Assembly: GCF_002760435.1 (NCBI RefSeq)
Contig: NZ_AUUU01000129.1
Span: forward strand, 1-34,262
Length of the DNA stretch: 34,262 nt
Direction: 5' to 3'
DNA from: Clostridium sp. LS
GTDB lineage: Bacteria > Bacillota > Clostridia > Clostridiales > Clostridiaceae
This document shows positions 14,529 through 23,978 of this stretch, piece after piece; position 1 is the stretch's first letter; each line of letters opens with the position of its first letter. The position numbers and the translations under genes are program-made. The notes below the pieces were generated by a model. That model worked only from the letters and a program-made list of their open reading frames with translations, did not search any database and was not told the DNA's origin.

Positions 14529-16454
14529 TTAACGATTCTGGCTTGACGTTTTGCCTGGTGACGTGGTATTGCTTTGATTGTTTGTTGTGGTATCACCAGG
14601 GCCTGTAGGTGTAGTTCCTGAGTTTGGAGTAGTTCCAGGACCTGGAGTAGTTCCTGGACCTGGAGTAGTTGGCGCATTTTTATCAGTATTTGTACCTGGC
14701 TTAGTATTTCCTGGAGTTTGAGTAGTCGGATCTTGTTTTGGAACATACTTTCCAACTGTGATTGTTATTGTTGTTCCTTCCTTAACCTTAGCTCCAGCAT
14801 TAGTTTGACTTAATACTTTACCATCATCACTTTGATTTTGAGTTTCTTGTTCATTGACAGCAACTTGTAAATTAGCACCTACTAAATCATTTGAAGCTTT
14901 ATCTTTCTCCTCTCCTACTACACTAGGAACATTTGTATATTTAACCTCTGGGCCTTTGCTAACTACAACTGACACTTTATCATCTGTGGTAATTTCAGTA
15001 TCCTTTTTAGGAGTTTGACGTATTATTTGACCCTTTGGCACATTATCACTAAATTCTTCTTTAATGTTGTCATCACTAAGCTTAAGTCCAAAAGATTTTA
15101 AAATAGTTTTTGCTGTATCTATATCATAATCTTCTAAATCAGGCATTTTAAGTTTTGTTGCTCCTCCACTTACAATAACTCTAATTTGACTTTTTTCTTT
15201 AACGGTAGTTCCAGCATCCGGATTCATTTTTAATATGGTATCTTTTGGCTGATCACTAGCTTCTGTACCGCCTTCTACTAAAACTAAGTTTAACCCTTCA
15301 AGTTGTTTCTTAGCGTCATCAAAATTTTTGCCAACAAGATCTGGTACTTGAACTTCCTTATTACTAGTTGAATTTGCACTAAACATTTTGTAGGCTGATA
15401 CACCTAAAACCACTAAAATTAATACTAAAGCAACTCCAATTGCAATTTTCATTATCCTACTCTTGCTTATGCCACCTGATTTCTCATCATCTTCGTCATA
15501 ATAATAATCATCATCTTCGTCATCATCATACTCTTCATTTTTTTTATTTTGCTCTTCTTGTTTATTAATTTGCTGAGTTACAGCTGACATTATTATAGTA
15601 TGATCGTTATCCTCTTCTTCATTAATTTTTGCGTTAGGATCATCCTTAATTTTTTGAAGATCTGTAATCATTTCCTTAGCACTTTGATATCTCTTAATAG
15701 GGTCCTTCTGCATTGCTTTTAAAATTAATTGATTTAAACTATCTGGTACTTTTGAGTTTAAGTTTTTAGGCGGCACAACTTCTTCTTGGAGATGTTTTAA
15801 TGCAATAGTTACAGCAGTATCTGCTTGAAATGGAAGGCTTCCTGTAACCATTTCATATAAGACAACTCCTAAAGAATATAAGTCTGTTCTGCAATCAATA
15901 AAACTTCCTTTTGCTTGTTCTGGAGAAAGGTAATGAGCCGAACCCATTATTGTACTAGTATTCGTAATAGTTTCAGAAGTTGAAGATTTAGCTATTCCAA
16001 AGTCAGTTACCTTCATAATTCCGTCTTCTGTAACTAATATATTTTGTGGCTTTACGTCTCTATGAATTATATTATTTCTATGAGCACAATCTAAAGCTTT
16101 AGCTATCTGTATGGCAACTGACAGTGCTGTTTCATAGTTCATTTTACCCACTTGTTTAATAATATCTTTTAGTGTTTTTCCCTTAACATACTCCATTACT
16201 ATATAATTAATGTCATCTTGAGTTCCTACATCAAGAATATTTACTATATTGTTGTCAGATAAAGTTGCAATGGCCGTTGCTTCTCCCTTAAATTTTTCAA
16301 CTATATCAGCATTGTTACAAAATTCTTTTTTAAGAATCTTAACTGCAACAAATCTGTTTAATTTATTGCATCTTGCTTTAAATACTTCTGACATACCACC
16401 TTCCCCTATTTTTTCTAACAACTCGTATCTGTTTCCAAGTACAATTCCGTCCAT
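14529..16454 (-). CDS. prkC: Ser/Thr protein kinase with PASTA domains
   Basis: PrkC-type kinases sense muropeptides or lipid II outside and phosphorylate cytoplasmic targets; in Bacillus one triggers germination. The start is taken as ATG at 16452-16454, 9 nt from GGAGGAG; an upstream in-frame TTG lies inside that ribosome site. From this start (641 residues) the glycine loop is GEGGMSEV, Lys39 is in VAVK, HRD is at 131-133, and DFG at 151-153. A very acidic juxtamembrane stretch (DDDEDDDYYYDEDDE) precedes one membrane span at about 337-355. Three PASTA repeats begin at VPDLVGKNF, MPDLEDYD and VPSVVGEE. The C terminus is a Thr/Pro/Gly-rich tail of about 70 residues. It is 1 nt from prpC. Confidence 0.95.
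   Translation of the reverse strand: MDGIVLGNRYELLEKIGEGGMSEVFKARCNKLNRFVAVKILKKEFCNNADIVEKFKGEATAIATLSDNNIVNILDVGTQDDINYIVMEYVKGKTLKDIIKQVGKMNYETALSVAIQIAKALDCAHRNNIIHRDVKPQNILVTEDGIMKVTDFGIAKSSTSETITNTSTIMGSAHYLSPEQAKGSFIDCRTDLYSLGVVLYEMVTGSLPFQADTAVTIALKHLQEEVVPPKNLNSKVPDSLNQLILKAMQKDPIKRYQSAKEMITDLQKIKDDPNAKINEEEDNDHTIIMSAVTQQINKQEEQNKKNEEYDDDEDDDYYYDEDDEKSGGISKSRIMKIAIGVALVLILVVLGVSAYKMFSANSTSNKEVQVPDLVGKNFDDAKKQLEGLNLVLVEGGTEASDQPKDTILKMNPDAGTTVKEKSQIRVIVSGGATKLKMPDLEDYDIDTAKTILKSFGLKLSDDNIKEEFSDNVPKGQIIRQTPKKDTEITTDDKVSVVVSKGPEVKYTNVPSVVGEEKDKASNDLVGANLQVAVNEQETQNQSDDGKVLSQTNAGAKVKEGTTITITVGKYVPKQDPTTQTPGNTKPGTNTDKNAPTTPGPGTTPGPGTTPNSGTTPTGPGDTTTNNQSNTTSPGKTSSQNR
14623..14676. repeat. 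18-bp tandem repeat in the prkC tail
   Basis: About three imperfect 18-bp units based on CCTGGAGTAGTTCCTGGA encode PGPGTT repeats in the Thr/Pro/Gly tail of PrkC. As 18 is a multiple of 3, slippage would change tail length without shifting frame. Confidence 0.75.
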
Positions 16455-16455
16455 A

Positions 16456-17175
16456 CTACATATCTCCTCCAAACAACAATACTGTTATATTATCTCTGCC
16501 ACCTTTTTCTTTGGCTAAAAATACTAATTTGTTGGCCATATTCAAATAATCTTCTTCTTCTATAACAACTTGCAGAATTTCTTCCTTAGTCAATTCATTG
16601 GTTAATCCATCCGAACATAATATATACATGTCATATTCATTATTATTTAATTCAAATACGTCCACATTTACACTATCACAAGTTCCTAGCGCCCTTGTAA
16701 TTATGTTTTTCTTTGGATGATTCTCTGCTTCTTTTTCGCTGATGCTTCCACTATCAACAAGTTCTTGTACCAAAGAATGATCTTTGGTGATTTTCTTAAT
16801 TTCATTATTTTTTATTGCAAAACAACAGCTATCACCTACATTTGCAATATGGGTAAATTCCTTAGTCATCAAACAAGCTGTAACTGTTGTTCCCATTCCA
16901 TTTAAATTTTCACTAGTATTAGAATAATTAAATATATCTCTGTTAACTTTTTCGATAGCTTCAACGATTAATTTTCCTTCTTTTTCAGTAGAATAATTTT
17001 CATTTACATAATTAACAATTCTTATTGCTGCCATTTCACTAGCTACTTCTCCAGCATTATGTCCGCCCATTCCATCTGCTACTACGTATATTTTAAATTC
17101 TTCCTTTTCTAAATACGAAGCAAAATCTTCATTCAATGTTCGTTTTAATCCCACATCACTAACTAAGCCTACCAT
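16456..17175 (-). CDS. prpC: PP2C-family Ser/Thr protein phosphatase
   Basis: PrpC (Stp) removes phosphate from PrkC and its substrates using two metal ions. The 239-residue product has the PP2C motifs SDVGLKRTLNEDF, VADGMGGHNAGEVAS (metal-binding Asp34), HIANVGDSCCF, CSDGLTNEL and GGRDNITVLL. Its ATG overlaps the rlmN stop by 7 bases (ATGGTAG), and its stop lies 1 nt before prkC, whose ribosome site is in its last codons. The gene order is a conserved Firmicute arrangement. Confidence 0.96.
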   Translation of the reverse strand: MVGLVSDVGLKRTLNEDFASYLEKEEFKIYVVADGMGGHNAGEVASEMAAIRIVNYVNENYSTEKEGKLIVEAIEKVNRDIFNYSNTSENLNGMGTTVTACLMTKEFTHIANVGDSCCFAIKNNEIKKITKDHSLVQELVDSGSISEKEAENHPKKNIITRALGTCDSVNVDVFELNNNEYDMYILCSDGLTNELTKEEILQVVIEEEDYLNMANKLVFLAKEKGGRDNITVLLFGGDM

Positions 17176-18221
17176 TTCATTCTCCCCTCTATTTCTTGGG
17201 TTTCTATGTAACTTCTTCTAAGTTGTCCACATGCTGCATTAATGTCACTTCCCATTTCACGTCTTATCGTAACTTCTATTCCAAGTTTTTTTAATATTTC
17301 TGAAAAATCATCTATGGTCTTCTTTGAAGATCTCTTAAAAGTATTTTCTTTAATTTCATTAACAGGTATTAAATTCACATGACAAAGCATTCCTTTTAAT
17401 AATTTTCCTAATGCTTTTGCATCTTCTTTGCTATCATTTATATCTTTTACTAATGCATATTCAAATGTAATTCTTCTATTAGTTTTCTTTATATAATATC
17501 TGCAGGCTTCCAATATTTCTTCAATGCTATATCTATTTGCAATTGGCATAATCTCTTTTCTCTTTTCATTACTAAATGCATGTAACGAGATTGCAAGAGT
17601 TACGCTTAATTCTTTATCTGCTAGTTCATATATCTTTGGTACGATTCCACAAGTAGATAATGTTATATGTCTTTGGCCTATATTTAACCCATATTCGGCT
17701 GAAACAACTTCTAAAAATTTTATAACATTATTATAATTATCTAATGGCTCTCCACTTCCCATTAAAACTATATTAGATATCCTTTCACTAATATAATTTT
17801 GAACTACAAGTATTTGAGATAAAATTTCTCCAGCCGTTAAATTTCTAACTTTCCCCTCAATAGTTGATGCACAAAATTTACATCCCATTGCACATCCAAT
17901 TTGAGTTGATATACATATGGAATTACCATGTTTATATTTCATTAGCACAGATTCAATTAAGTTCCCATCCTCAAATCCTAATAAAAACTTTTCGGTTCCA
18001 TCAATTTCTGACTTATATACTTCAATTATCTTAGGCAAACTAACAGTAAAGCTCTCTTTCAATTTAGCTATTAATGTTTTAGGCATATTCTTCATATTAT
18101 CAAATTCAGTAGTCCCTTTATAAATCCATGATAATATTTGCGACCCTCTAAATGCACTTTCATTATTTTCCTTCATCCAAATTTTAAGTTCTTCTAAAGT
18201 ATAATCTAGTAAATTGTTCAT
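17169..18221 (-). CDS. rlmN: 23S rRNA/tRNA (adenine-C2)-methyltransferase RlmN
   Basis: RlmN is a radical-SAM enzyme that methylates C2 of A2503 in 23S rRNA and A37 of some tRNAs. The 350-residue protein has the iron-sulfur motif C-x3-C-x2-C as Cys110, Cys114 and Cys117 (CAMGCKFC). The C-terminal Cys331 in AACGQL is the methyl-carrying cysteine position. GSGEPLDNY is the family SAM-binding segment. An intact cysteine set argues for RlmN over Cfr-type resistance enzymes, as does the chromosomal context. ATG is preceded by AGGTGA and lies 14 nt after rsmB. Confidence 0.95.
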   Translation of the reverse strand: MNNLLDYTLEELKIWMKENNESAFRGSQILSWIYKGTTEFDNMKNMPKTLIAKLKESFTVSLPKIIEVYKSEIDGTEKFLLGFEDGNLIESVLMKYKHGNSICISTQIGCAMGCKFCASTIEGKVRNLTAGEILSQILVVQNYISERISNIVLMGSGEPLDNYNNVIKFLEVVSAEYGLNIGQRHITLSTCGIVPKIYELADKELSVTLAISLHAFSNEKRKEIMPIANRYSIEEILEACRYYIKKTNRRITFEYALVKDINDSKEDAKALGKLLKGMLCHVNLIPVNEIKENTFKRSSKKTIDDFSEILKKLGIEVTIRREMGSDINAACGQLRRSYIETQEIEGRMKW

Positions 18222-18235
18222 TTATTCACCTACTA

Positions 18236-19552
18236 TTACTTTTTTTCTAGCTTAGCCACAAAAAAACCATCCATATTTTCATTTGGCAGAATAGTTAAAG
18301 AACCATCTCTATTGTATACCAAGTTATCTTGCTTACCAATAAAGATTTTTTTCACGCTACAATCTTTATGTCTATTAACAAACCACTCAATATTCTCTTC
18401 ATTTTCTTCTTTGTTTAATGTACAAGTTGAATATATCATTACTCCATCTGCTTTTAAATACATCCATGCGCTTTCCATTATATCTCTTTGAATTTTTATG
18501 ATTTCTCTCAAATCATTTCTTGTTTTATTCCATTTTATTTCTGGTTTTTTTCTTATAATTCCAAGCCCTGAACAAGGAACATCTATTAAAATTCTATCAC
18601 TAGCTGCTATTAAATCAGGATTTAATCTAGTTGCATCATTTGTATTAACTTCAACATTAGTTATTCCTAATCTCTCACAGTTTTCTTTTATTAATCCAAG
18701 CTTAGACTCATGAAGATCATATGCTAATACCTTTCCAGTGTTTTGGAGTATTTCAGCTATATGAGTAGTTTTTCCACCTGGTGCACTACATAAATCTAAA
18801 ACTGTCATGCCTTCTTCTAATTCTAGTAAAGGTGCTATAATCATTGCACTTTCATCTTGAACTGTGATTTTTCCTTCTTTGAACAGTGGATTATTTTCTA
18901 TGGATTTACCACCTTTTATACAAATTGCTTCTGGACAAATAACACCTTCTTCAACTTCATATTCAAGCTCTTCTAACTTTTCAAAAACGTCATCGTAATC
19001 TGCCTTAATTTCATTTACTCTAACACTAACCTGAGGAATTGAATTTAATCCAGACATTATTTTCTTTGATAAATTTTCTCCATATTGCTTTATTAAAAGT
19101 CTTATCATCCAAGGTTCAAATGAAAACTTATAGGCATACTCATCAATTTTATTGCCAGAAACCTCAATATCATCAGGGTTTTTTGTAAAGTTTCTAAGTA
19201 TTCCATTTACTAATTTTGAGTCTTCTTCTGATATTTCCTTTGCTTCTTCTACTGCTTCATTACAAGCAGCATAACTAGGAATCTTATCTAAAAAATTCAT
19301 TTGATAAATTGCTACTCTTAAAATATTTAAGATATCTTTGTTCATTAATTTTATATCTTTTACAAAGTTAGAAATTATGATATCTAATGTCTTTTTCCTT
19401 CTTAATACACCATACACTATTTCAGTTAATAATGCCTTATCTTTTTCATTCAAGTCTACTTCATTTAGTTCCTTTGATAGTACTATATTAGAATATGCTC
19501 CTTCATTTAAAACTCTACCTAATATTTTTACGGCTAATTTTCTACAATTCAT
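18236..19552 (-). CDS. rsmB: 16S rRNA (cytosine967-C5)-methyltransferase
   Basis: RsmB methylates C967 of 16S rRNA. The 438-residue protein has an N-terminal NusB-like RNA-binding domain (LAVKILGRVLNEGAYSN) and a C-terminal methyltransferase. The latter has VLDLCSAPGGKTTHIAE (SAM loop) and the two catalytic cysteines in DVPCSGLG and YSTCTLNKEENE. ATG has GAGGT upstream. It sits between the metallopeptidase gene and rlmN with 13-14 nt gaps, in the fmt-rsmB-rlmN order known from Bacillus. Confidence 0.96.
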   Translation of the reverse strand: MNCRKLAVKILGRVLNEGAYSNIVLSKELNEVDLNEKDKALLTEIVYGVLRRKKTLDIIISNFVKDIKLMNKDILNILRVAIYQMNFLDKIPSYAACNEAVEEAKEISEEDSKLVNGILRNFTKNPDDIEVSGNKIDEYAYKFSFEPWMIRLLIKQYGENLSKKIMSGLNSIPQVSVRVNEIKADYDDVFEKLEELEYEVEEGVICPEAICIKGGKSIENNPLFKEGKITVQDESAMIIAPLLELEEGMTVLDLCSAPGGKTTHIAEILQNTGKVLAYDLHESKLGLIKENCERLGITNVEVNTNDATRLNPDLIAASDRILIDVPCSGLGIIRKKPEIKWNKTRNDLREIIKIQRDIMESAWMYLKADGVMIYSTCTLNKEENEENIEWFVNRHKDCSVKKIFIGKQDNLVYNRDGSLTILPNENMDGFFVAKLEKK

Positions 19553-19565
19553 ACGCTACCTCTTT

Positions 19566-20258
19566 TTAATCATTTCTTCTATTGCTTAAAGCTATTAATC
19601 TAATTAATTGTGATATTGCCATCAGCGTTGCTGCTACATAAGTCATCGCTGCTGCATCTAAAACTTTTTGTGCATTTCTTGTTTCATCTTCATACAAGAT
19701 TCCTCTTGATCTTAATATGCTTAAAGCTCTAGTAGAAGCATCAAATTCAACTGGCAATGTTATTAATTGAAAGATTACAACACCTGAGAACAAAATTATT
19801 CCTAGTGTAGTTAACCCTCTCAGACCTAATAAAAATCCTGCAAAGAATATCATCCAAGATAAACTTGAACCAATATTTACAGCTGGAACTATTGAGTTTC
19901 TTACTATTAGTGGTTTATATCTTTCTTTATGCTGAATTGCATGCCCAACTTCATGAGCTGCTATTCCTGCTGAAGCTATAGTCCCTCCTGCATATACATC
20001 TGGAGATAATCTTAACACCTTGTTTGATGGATCATAGTGGTCACCAAGCTTAGTATTTATAACTTCTATTCTCACATCATAAAGCCCGGCTTCATCCAGC
20101 ATCATCCTTGCAACTTGCTGCCCAGTATATCCATTCATAGTTCTAACTTCACTAAATTTACTATAGGTACTGTTTATTTTTGTCTGTGCCCAAAATGAAA
20201 TAATCATTGCTGGTATTAATATTATCATAGTTGGGTCAAAAAACGGATAAAAATGCAT
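19566..20258 (-). CDS. Membrane zinc metallopeptidase (YugP family)
   Basis: The 230-residue product matches the DUF2268/YugP-like putative neutral zinc metallopeptidase family. There is an N-terminal membrane span (MIILIPAMIISFW), the zinc motif HEVGH at 102-106 in AAHEVGHAIQH, two further hydrophobic segments around 130-165, and LPVEFDASTRAL, which is characteristic. A last hydrophobic stretch lies near the C terminus. The substrate is unknown. ATG has TGGAGTG upstream. The gene sits between fmt and rsmB, a clostridial insertion in an otherwise Bacillus-like order. Confidence 0.9.
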   Translation of the reverse strand: MHFYPFFDPTMIILIPAMIISFWAQTKINSTYSKFSEVRTMNGYTGQQVARMMLDEAGLYDVRIEVINTKLGDHYDPSNKVLRLSPDVYAGGTIASAGIAAHEVGHAIQHKERYKPLIVRNSIVPAVNIGSSLSWMIFFAGFLLGLRGLTTLGIILFSGVVIFQLITLPVEFDASTRALSILRSRGILYEDETRNAQKVLDAAAMTYVAATLMAISQLIRLIALSNRRND

Positions 20259-20273
20259 TTAAACATCACTCCA

Positions 20274-21200
20274 TTATAGTAATATTATATTTTTTTCTAT
20301 TTCATGTCCATTTATATATTGTTCTACTGTCAAAGGCTTACCATTTGGAAATTGTACTTTTTTTATAAGTAGTATTCCCTCTTTGCATGCAACCTTTATA
20401 CCATTTTTAGTCACATCTATAATTGTTCCAGGTTCTTTTGTGCTTTTTTCCTCCAATGCTTCACTTTCATATATTTTCATTCTTTCGCCTTTATAACTAG
20501 TATAAGCAATTGGCCAAGAATTTAATCCTCTTACTAAATTATGAATTTCTCTAGAACTTTTATTCCAATCTATACATGCAATATTTTTATCAAGAGGTTT
20601 TGCGTAGAAAGTTTTATCACCTTGTTTTTCGGGAGTTATACTTCCATTTACAAGCCCTTCTATACTTTTAATCAACAGATCTGCTCCTCTTTCCTTTAAT
20701 ATATCATACAATTCTCCTGCAGTCATATTATCAGTAATTTCAACTTCGTCTTTAAGAAGCATATCTCCTGTATCTATACCTACATCCATAAGCATAGTAG
20801 TATTTCCTGAAACTTTTTCCCCATTTATTACTGCCCATTGGATTGGTGCAGCTCCTCTATACATTGGTAATAATGATCCATGAAGATTTATGCATCCATA
20901 TTTAGGTATATCTAATACTTCTTTAGATAATATTTGCCCAAAAGCTATTACAATCATAAAATCTGGTTTTAATTCTTTTAATTTTTCAATTAAAGTTGCA
21001 TCCTCTTTTAGTTTTGTAGGCTGATACACTGGAATTTCATATTTTAATGCTTCCTCTTTAACAGCTGAATACGCCATCTTTTTTCCTCTACCCTTTGGTT
21101 TATCGGGTTGAGTTAATACTGCAGTAACATTATATTCTTTAACTAATCTGCTTAAAGAAGGAACTGCAAAATCAGGAGTGCCCATAAATACTATATTCAT
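20274..21200 (-). CDS. fmt: Methionyl-tRNA formyltransferase
   Basis: Fmt formylates initiator Met-tRNA with 10-formyl-THF. The 308-residue product begins IVFMGTPDFAVPSL and has HGSLLPMYRGAAPIQWAV (formyl-transfer catalytic Asn/His region with INLHGS), DVGIDTGDML and a C-terminal OB-fold domain. ATG has AGGAGGAAAATAG. It follows def by 21 nt; the pair adds and removes the formyl group at translation initiation. Confidence 0.97.
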   Translation of the reverse strand: MNIVFMGTPDFAVPSLSRLVKEYNVTAVLTQPDKPKGRGKKMAYSAVKEEALKYEIPVYQPTKLKEDATLIEKLKELKPDFMIVIAFGQILSKEVLDIPKYGCINLHGSLLPMYRGAAPIQWAVINGEKVSGNTTMLMDVGIDTGDMLLKDEVEITDNMTAGELYDILKERGADLLIKSIEGLVNGSITPEKQGDKTFYAKPLDKNIACIDWNKSSREIHNLVRGLNSWPIAYTSYKGERMKIYESEALEEKSTKEPGTIIDVTKNGIKVACKEGILLIKKVQFPNGKPLTVEQYINGHEIEKNIILL

Positions 21201-21221
21201 TCTATTTTCCTCCTGTTAATT

Positions 21222-21674
21222 TTATTTTTCTGAAGGAGCTTTAACTCTATCTATGAATAATGTACCATTTAAATGGTCATATTCATGTAAAATAGCTCTA
21301 GCTAGTAACTCTTCTCCTTCTATTTCAAATTCTTCTCCTTTTTCGTTTAGAGCTCTTGCTCTAACATAATTAGGTCTCATAACCTCCCTTGTTTCCCCTG
21401 GCAAGCTAAGACATCCTTCCTCATCTGTTTGTGATCCACTTACTTCAATTATTTCAGGATTAATAAATACTAAAGGACCTTCTCCAACATCTACAACAAA
21501 TAATCTTTTTAGCACTCCAACCTGTGGTGCTGCAAGACCAACACCTTCTGCATCATACATTGTTTCTTTCATATCTTCAATTAAAGTTAACAATCTATCA
21601 TCTATTTTATCAATTTCTCTGCACTTTCTTCTTAATACGTCATCACCATATTTTCTTATATTTCTTAATGCCAT
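21222..21674 (-). CDS. def: Peptide deformylase
   Basis: Def removes the formyl group from nascent proteins. The 150-residue protein is complete with all three motifs: GVGLAAPQ at 44-51, EEGCLSLP with metal ligand Cys88, and HEYDH at 130-134 (two His ligands and catalytic Glu). It is a type-1-length enzyme. It lies between priA and fmt, 12 nt after priA. Confidence 0.97.
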   Translation of the reverse strand: MALRNIRKYGDDVLRRKCREIDKIDDRLLTLIEDMKETMYDAEGVGLAAPQVGVLKRLFVVDVGEGPLVFINPEIIEVSGSQTDEEGCLSLPGETREVMRPNYVRARALNEKGEEFEIEGEELLARAILHEYDHLNGTLFIDRVKAPSEK

Positions 21675-21686
21675 TTCGTATTCCCC

Positions 21687-23882
21687 CTATGTCATATTAT
21701 TAGGATTAATATCTATACCAACCCTTATTTCATTATATACACTCTTATTTAATAGATAAAGTGTATCTTTAACTTTTTCACTAAACTCATCATCAAAATT
21801 TCCTTTTATTATTATTTGCCATCTATAGTTTTCCTTTAGCTTTGTAATAATACAAGGAACTGGCCCGAGCATAGTAGCATCTTCTACTAATAATTTTTTC
21901 AGATTACCTTCTAAAGTATACATAAACTTTACTAATTTTTCTTCAAATTTAGAAGAGCCTATGATTAATAATATTTTACCAAAAGGAGGATTTTCCATCA
22001 ACCTTCTGATCTTTATTTCTTCTTTAAATAAAGATTCATAGTCTTCTTCCTTAGCATATTTTAAACTATAATGATTTGGTGTATAACTTTGAACTATTAC
22101 TTTACCTTCATCTTGACCTCTGCCAGCTCTTCCTGCCACTTGCGTTATTATTTGGTATGTTCTTTCGGCAGCTCTATAGTCAGGCATATTTAAAGACATA
22201 TCAGCTGCTAATACTCCTACTAACGTTACATTCTTAAAATCCAGTCCTTTTGATACCATTTGAGTTCCTATCAAAATATCTGCTCCTCCGTTTTTAAAGG
22301 AATTATAAATGGATTCATGAGCATTTTTCTGTCTTGTAGTATCTACATCCATTCTCAAAACTTTAGCTTTAGGAAAATATTTTTTTACTTCCAGCTCTAC
22401 TCTTTCAGTTCCCGCTCCAAAATATTTTACATATTTACTATTGCATTTTGGGCATTCCTTTATAGCTTTTTCAGCTCTTCCGCAATAATGGCAGATTAAA
22501 TATCCATTTTTATGATATGTCATAGATACATCGCATTCAGGACATTTAAATACATACCCACAGCTTCTACAGGAAATAAAAGTTGAATATCCTCTTCTAT
22601 TCAAAAACAAAATTGCTTGCTTTCCATGCTGTAAAACTCTTTCAAGCTCATTTAAAAGTTTTTTACTAAATAAAGAAAGATTTTTATTCTTTAGTTCTTC
22701 CCTCATATCAACTATCTGCATCTCTGGCATCTTTCTTCCATTAACTCTTCTATGCATTTCTATTAATGTATATTCATCAATAAGAGCTTTATAATAACTT
22801 TCAATGCTTGGAGTGGCTGAACCTAATACAAGTTTACAATTTTTAAGCTCACATATAAATTCACTTACTTCTCTAGTATGGTACTTAGGATTATGCTCCG
22901 ATTTATAAGTATTTTCATGTTCCTCATCAATTATTATAAGACCAAGATTTTGCAATGGTAAAAACAGAGCACTTCGCGCACCTATAACTAACTTTGCTTT
23001 TCCTTCCTTAACCCTATACCATTCATCAAATCTTTCACCATCGCTTAATCTGCTGTGAAATAATGCTACATCTTCTCCGAATCTTCCTTTAAATCTTTCA
23101 ATCATTTGAGGAGTTAATGAAATTTCTGGAACTAAAACAATTGCACTTTTTCCTTGATTTAGTGTCTCCTCAACTAATCTAATATATATTTCGGTTTTTC
23201 CTGATCCGGTAACACCTTTTATTAGATATTTCAGTTTTGACTCATTTAAAATTGTATTTAAACAATCTGCCTGTTCATCTGTTAATATTTTATTTTTATC
23301 ACTTTCATATCTGCGTGTATTATACCTAAAGACCACCTGTTCTTCAATTTTAAGTACTTCCTTTTCTATAAGCTTATTTAAGCAATATAAGGAATATTGT
23401 TTATTACTAACAACTTCAGTTTTTGTATAAATACCATTATTATTTGCAATAAAGTCATATAATTTCAAGTAATTTTCTTTTTTCAATTCTTCTTCGTTTA
23501 TTTCTCTATTAATTACTATTACTTTTTTCTTCTTGGCTTTAGACCCTTTCATTATTCCTACAGGTATCATAAGGCGGACAGCATCAATATACTTACAAAG
23601 GTATTTTTTCCTTAAGAATTGAATTATTTTAATATCATCATTAGTCAATATAGGTTCATCATCACACAATTTTAGTATCTCTTTTACCTTATAATCAAAC
23701 TCTATTGAATTTTCTTTTAATATTGAAAATACAAATCCTTCTATTGGTTTGCTTCTAGGACCAAAAGGAACTTTGACTCTATATCCCACATCTATTTTTT
23801 CCAGCAGCTCGCAAGGCACTTTATATGTAAATAGCTTATCTATTTCTAAGGCTTCGCCGTTTATAATTATCTCAGCATACAT
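21687..23882 (-). CDS. priA: Primosomal replication-restart helicase PriA
   Basis: PriA reloads the replisome at repaired forks. The 731-residue protein has an N-terminal DNA-binding domain (EALEIDKLFTYKVP, GYRVKVPFG), helicase motifs GVTGSGKTEIYI (Walker A), IIDEEHENTYKSE (motif II) and GSATPSIES. Between helicase lobes lies a double zinc-binding insert with eight cysteines (CRSCGYVFKCPEC, then CHYCG and CPKC). The C-terminal motif GRAGRGQDEG is present. Its ATG has only a weak GGGTGG ribosome site. It lies after the coaBC terminator, so it may start its own transcript towards def and fmt. Confidence 0.96.
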   Translation of the reverse strand: MYAEIIINGEALEIDKLFTYKVPCELLEKIDVGYRVKVPFGPRSKPIEGFVFSILKENSIEFDYKVKEILKLCDDEPILTNDDIKIIQFLRKKYLCKYIDAVRLMIPVGIMKGSKAKKKKVIVINREINEEELKKENYLKLYDFIANNNGIYTKTEVVSNKQYSLYCLNKLIEKEVLKIEEQVVFRYNTRRYESDKNKILTDEQADCLNTILNESKLKYLIKGVTGSGKTEIYIRLVEETLNQGKSAIVLVPEISLTPQMIERFKGRFGEDVALFHSRLSDGERFDEWYRVKEGKAKLVIGARSALFLPLQNLGLIIIDEEHENTYKSEHNPKYHTREVSEFICELKNCKLVLGSATPSIESYYKALIDEYTLIEMHRRVNGRKMPEMQIVDMREELKNKNLSLFSKKLLNELERVLQHGKQAILFLNRRGYSTFISCRSCGYVFKCPECDVSMTYHKNGYLICHYCGRAEKAIKECPKCNSKYVKYFGAGTERVELEVKKYFPKAKVLRMDVDTTRQKNAHESIYNSFKNGGADILIGTQMVSKGLDFKNVTLVGVLAADMSLNMPDYRAAERTYQIITQVAGRAGRGQDEGKVIVQSYTPNHYSLKYAKEEDYESLFKEEIKIRRLMENPPFGKILLIIGSSKFEEKLVKFMYTLEGNLKKLLVEDATMLGPVPCIITKLKENYRWQIIIKGNFDDEFSEKVKDTLYLLNKSVYNEIRVGIDINPNNMT

Positions 23883-23903
23883 AACTTTTCTACCACCCTT
23901 AAG

Positions 23904-23924
23904 ACAGTTTACAGTTTGCAGTTA
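23904..23924. repeat. Three 7-bp tandem units upstream of priA
   Basis: ACAGTTT, ACAGTTT and GCAGTTA follow each other in the leader of priA. It is a short simple repeat of the ACAGTTT/AACTGT type. No function is evident. Confidence 0.5.
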
Positions 23925-23944
23925 AGTAAAAATTTTTATTTTCA

Positions 23945-23978
23945 CTTAATAAAAGAAGCGCAGATTTCTAGCGCTTCT
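23945..23978 (-). terminator. Intrinsic terminator overlapping the coaBC stop codon
   Basis: On the minus strand AGAAGCGC (23971-23978) pairs with GCGCTTCT (23954-23961), with AGA/TCT extending the stem across the loop; TTTTATT follows. The coaBC stop codon TAG (23968-23970) is within the hairpin, so terminating ribosomes would cover its 5' arm. Confidence 0.8.

Noticed and set aside
14525..14755. Gln/Leu-rich 76-codon frame overlapping the prkC 3' end
   Set aside because: It is a shifted reading of the 18-bp repeats in the PrkC tail, with no independent start signal.
17169..18221. Cfr-type resistance methyltransferase
   Set aside because: The conserved position in the rsmB-rlmN-prpC block and the RlmN-like sequence indicate the housekeeping enzyme.
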